This document shows positions 62,368 through 64,000 of a stretch of DNA of 64,000 nt, in pieces (positions within the stretch are counted from its first letter, which is position 1; each line of letters starts with the position of its first letter). Origin of the DNA: CBDCMJ01 sp965218875 (GTDB lineage Bacteria; Chloroflexota; Dehalococcoidia; Lucifugimonadales; UBA3495); NCBI GenBank assembly GCA_965218875.1, contig OZ244707.1, positions 2,294,001 to 2,358,000 on the forward strand. Direction: 5' to 3'. The translations under genes and the position numbers were made by a program. The notes below the pieces were generated by a model. It was not told where the DNA came from and did no database searches. It worked only from the letters and a program-made list of their open reading frames with translations.

Positions 62368-62567
62368 TAAGTCTCATGGTAAACGGCAAACCAAGGACCC
62401 TGGAGGCCGGGGTGGACCTGGCAAGCTATCTATCCTCCTTTGGTCTAGACCTCGAGTTCATCGCGGTCGGTTACAACGGGGAGGTCCTTGCCAGGGAGGA
62501 ACTTCCCGTCGTGCGGCTGCGGGACGGCGACGTGCTGGAGATCGTGAAACCGGTGGGGGGAGGCTAG
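62364..62567 (+). CDS. thiS: sulfur carrier protein ThiS
   Basis: 67 aa ubiquitin-like carrier. MISLMVNGKPRTLEAGVDLA at the start, FIAVGYNGEVLAREELPVVR, RDGDVLEIVKPVGGG at the end; the C-terminal Gly-Gly required for thiocarboxylate formation is present with one extra Gly. It overlaps thiE by 4 bases. No thiF or thiH is seen here. Expected sulfur source is a cysteine desulfurase. Confidence 0.92.
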   Translation: MISLMVNGKPRTLEAGVDLASYLSSFGLDLEFIAVGYNGEVLAREELPVVRLRDGDVLEIVKPVGGG

Positions 62568-62570
62568 GAC

Positions 62571-63308
62571 GTGGAGCAGCTCATCGTCCATGCTACCGGG
62601 GTCGAAAAGACCTACGACACCGGCGCGGTGAAAGTCCACGCCCTCCGGGGGGTGGACCTGGCGGTAAAGCGCGGCGAGATAGTCGCCATCATGGGGCCCA
62701 GCGGATGCGGCAAGACCACCTTGCTCAATTGCCTTTCCGGCCTCGACGACATCGACTCCGGCCAGGTTTTAGTGGAGGGCCAGGTGGTCCACGACCTCCC
62801 CGACGATGATCGCAGCGACTACCGCGCCCGCCGCATGGGCTTCGTGTTCCAGCTTTACAACCTGCTCCCCGTCCTCAGCGCCGTCGAAAACGTGGAGATG
62901 CCCCTGCTGGTTTCCGGCGTCAAACCCGCGGAGGCGCGGCGCAAGTCCCTGGGCATGCTGGACCTGGTGGGTCTGTCCGAGCGGTCCAGCCACCTTCCTG
63001 CCGAGCTCTCCGGCGGCCAGCGGCAGCGGGTCACCATCGCCCGGGCGCTGGTCAACCAGCCCTCCATAGTGTGGGCCGATGAACCCACGGGAGACCTGGA
63101 TAGCGAGACCGCCGGCGACATCATCGACCTGATGTGCGGGCTGAACCGGACCAACGGCCAGACCTTCGTGGTCGTAACCCACGCGGAAGACGTGGGCGCC
63201 CGCGCTCACCGCATAGTGCGCATGAGGGATGGGCACGTTGTGGACGATGGGTCCGGGCCGGCCGATTCCACCGCCGCGGGAGGCTTCCTCCCAATGCCCG
63301 AAGAGTAG
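62571..63308 (+). CDS. ABC transporter ATP-binding protein (MacB/LolD type)
   Basis: 245 aa. Walker A IMGPSGCGKTTLLNCLSGLD, Q-loop VFQLYNLLPVLSAVENVEMP (MacB/LolD-like), signature AELSGGQRQRVTIARALV, Walker B SIVWADEPTGDLDSETAGDI, and switch His in FVVVTHAEDV. It starts with GTG three bases after the thiS stop, so it may be read through from the thi operon, and it is followed by an FtsX-like permease. Substrate unknown: lipids or peptides. Confidence 0.9.
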   Translation: MEQLIVHATGVEKTYDTGAVKVHALRGVDLAVKRGEIVAIMGPSGCGKTTLLNCLSGLDDIDSGQVLVEGQVVHDLPDDDRSDYRARRMGFVFQLYNLLPVLSAVENVEMPLLVSGVKPAEARRKSLGMLDLVGLSERSSHLPAELSGGQRQRVTIARALVNQPSIVWADEPTGDLDSETAGDIIDLMCGLNRTNGQTFVVVTHAEDVGARAHRIVRMRDGHVVDDGSGPADSTAAGGFLPMPEE

Positions 63309-63319
63309 GCCGCAGCGCC

Positions 63320-64000
63320 TTGGAAGAAATCTTCGGTCTCCCCATGCAGTCGGTCATGGTGGCCCTGCTGGTCATCCTCCTCCCGGCCCTGGCGCTGATA
63401 GTGCTGATGGCCTGGCGCAACCGGGTGATGCTGAAGCTCGGCCTGCGCAACATACCCCGCAGGAAGACCCAAACCGCCCTCATCGTCGTGGGCATCATGG
63501 TCAGCACTCTGATCATGGCGGCGGCCTTCGGCACGGGCGACACCATCAGCTATTCCATACGCAGCGAAGCCGCCAAGTCCCTCGGCGCCATTGACGAGAT
63601 CATCGTATCTGCTTCCGCCGCCGCCGCCGACAACTTCGGCGGTCCCTCTTACATGCCCTACGAGAGATTCTTGGAAATCCGGGACCAAGTCGCCGGATGG
63701 GACGAGATCGACGGGATATCCTCCGGCATTGGCGAGTGGGCGCCCGGAACGAATACCCGCACTTCCCTCCGGGAGGGACGGCTGCGGATAGTCGGTGTCG
63801 ACGCGGGCTTCCTGGAAGGCTTCTCCTCCCTGAGGCTCACCTCCGGGAGCCCGGTGGACCTGAAGGCCTTGGCCGCAGGTGAGGCCTTTCTCAACGACGA
63901 GGCTGCCGATGAGCTTGACGCTGTTCCCGGCGACGAAATCAGCTTGGTCTTGTATGGGGGAAAACTGTCGCTGCGGGTCGCCGGAATAGTGCAGAAGGGC
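63320..64000 (+). CDS. FtsX/MacB-type ABC permease, cut by window edge
   Basis: At least 227 codons open to the end of the window. EEIFGLPMQSVMVALLVILLP begins a first membrane segment, then RNIPRRKTQTALIVVGIMVS starts a second one, typical of MacB_PCD-type permeases, followed by a periplasmic domain (GTGDTISYSIRSEAAKSLGA and onward). TTG 63320 or ATG 63344 are possible starts. Partner of the preceding ATPase, 11 bases downstream of it. Confidence 0.85.
   Translation, partial: MEEIFGLPMQSVMVALLVILLPALALIVLMAWRNRVMLKLGLRNIPRRKTQTALIVVGIMVSTLIMAAAFGTGDTISYSIRSEAAKSLGAIDEIIVSASAAAADNFGGPSYMPYERFLEIRDQVAGWDEIDGISSGIGEWAPGTNTRTSLREGRLRIVGVDAGFLEGFSSLRLTSGSPVDLKALAAGEAFLNDEAADELDAVPGDEISLVLYGGKLSLRVAGIVQKG

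Overview
The window is a high-GC bacterial chromosome segment (clearly above 60% GC by eye) of dense, ordinary housekeeping and catabolic genes. The gene mix suggests a Chloroflexota bacterium, perhaps of the Dehalococcoidia/SAR202 type. The mix includes several metal-dependent amidohydrolases, class-I CoA-transferases, a fused methionine synthase MetH, formate-THF ligase and short dispersed repeats of the 'CATTCTGAGCG...GAAGAATC' kind. That placement is inference; no rRNA or phylogenetic marker was tested.

Layout. 0.6-4 kb: purM-purH and a family-2 glycosyltransferase. 4.2-5.6 kb: a junk zone with a MITE-like repeat, an IS110 remnant and a PIN/AbrB toxin-antitoxin pair. 5.8-17.9 kb: a complete-looking N-methylglutamate (methylamine) pathway locus. 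It carries mgsABC, a gmaS-like type III glutamine synthetase, and four sarcosine-oxidase-like subunits (soxD, A, G, B = mgdB, C, D, A). It is interrupted at 10.2-11.9 kb by a lower-GC island encoding a Mrr-like restriction enzyme, a MazF-like toxin and a putative antitoxin that shares its N-terminal domain with the Mrr. 18.1-19.5 kb: tRNA-Val and a frameshifted IS110 transposase. 20-32 kb: amidohydrolases, a two-gene operon with a tubulin-like protein under its own strong promoter, a benzoylformate-decarboxylase-like TPP enzyme, a VOC protein, a cysteine desulfurase and a D-aminoacylase. 32-41 kb: one-carbon genes fhs and metH, a nucleotidyltransferase with a small overlapping partner, and an M1 aminopeptidase. 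41-48 kb: an RCC1-repeat lipoprotein, a VapC remnant, leuC-(Uma2)-leuD, and a second TPP enzyme. 48.2-50.8 kb: a degenerate restriction-like cassette bracketed by two 70-bp structured direct repeats. 50.8-54.7 kb: acyl-CoA ligase, two enoyl-CoA hydratases and a PHP protein. 55-57 kb: groES-groEL. 57-60.2 kb: CoA-transferase subunits in an unusual A | B-A fusion | B arrangement. 60.6-62.6 kb: a TPP riboswitch with terminator ahead of thiG-thiE-thiS. 62.6-64 kb: a MacB/LolD-type ABC exporter running off the window.

How they work together. The methylamine locus would convert methylamine to gamma-glutamylmethylamide, then N-methylglutamate, then glutamate plus a C1 unit on tetrahydrofolate. The fhs and metH genes elsewhere in the window could draw on the same C1 pool. 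The CoA-transferases, enoyl-CoA hydratases and acyl-CoA ligase point to organic-acid catabolism. The thi operon supplies TPP to the two TPP enzymes.

The candidates for undescribed biology are the tubulin-like two-gene operon (23.6-26.4 kb), the cassette bracketed by 70-bp repeats (48.2-50.8 kb), and the antitoxin-like protein built on a Mrr_N-type domain (10.3 kb).
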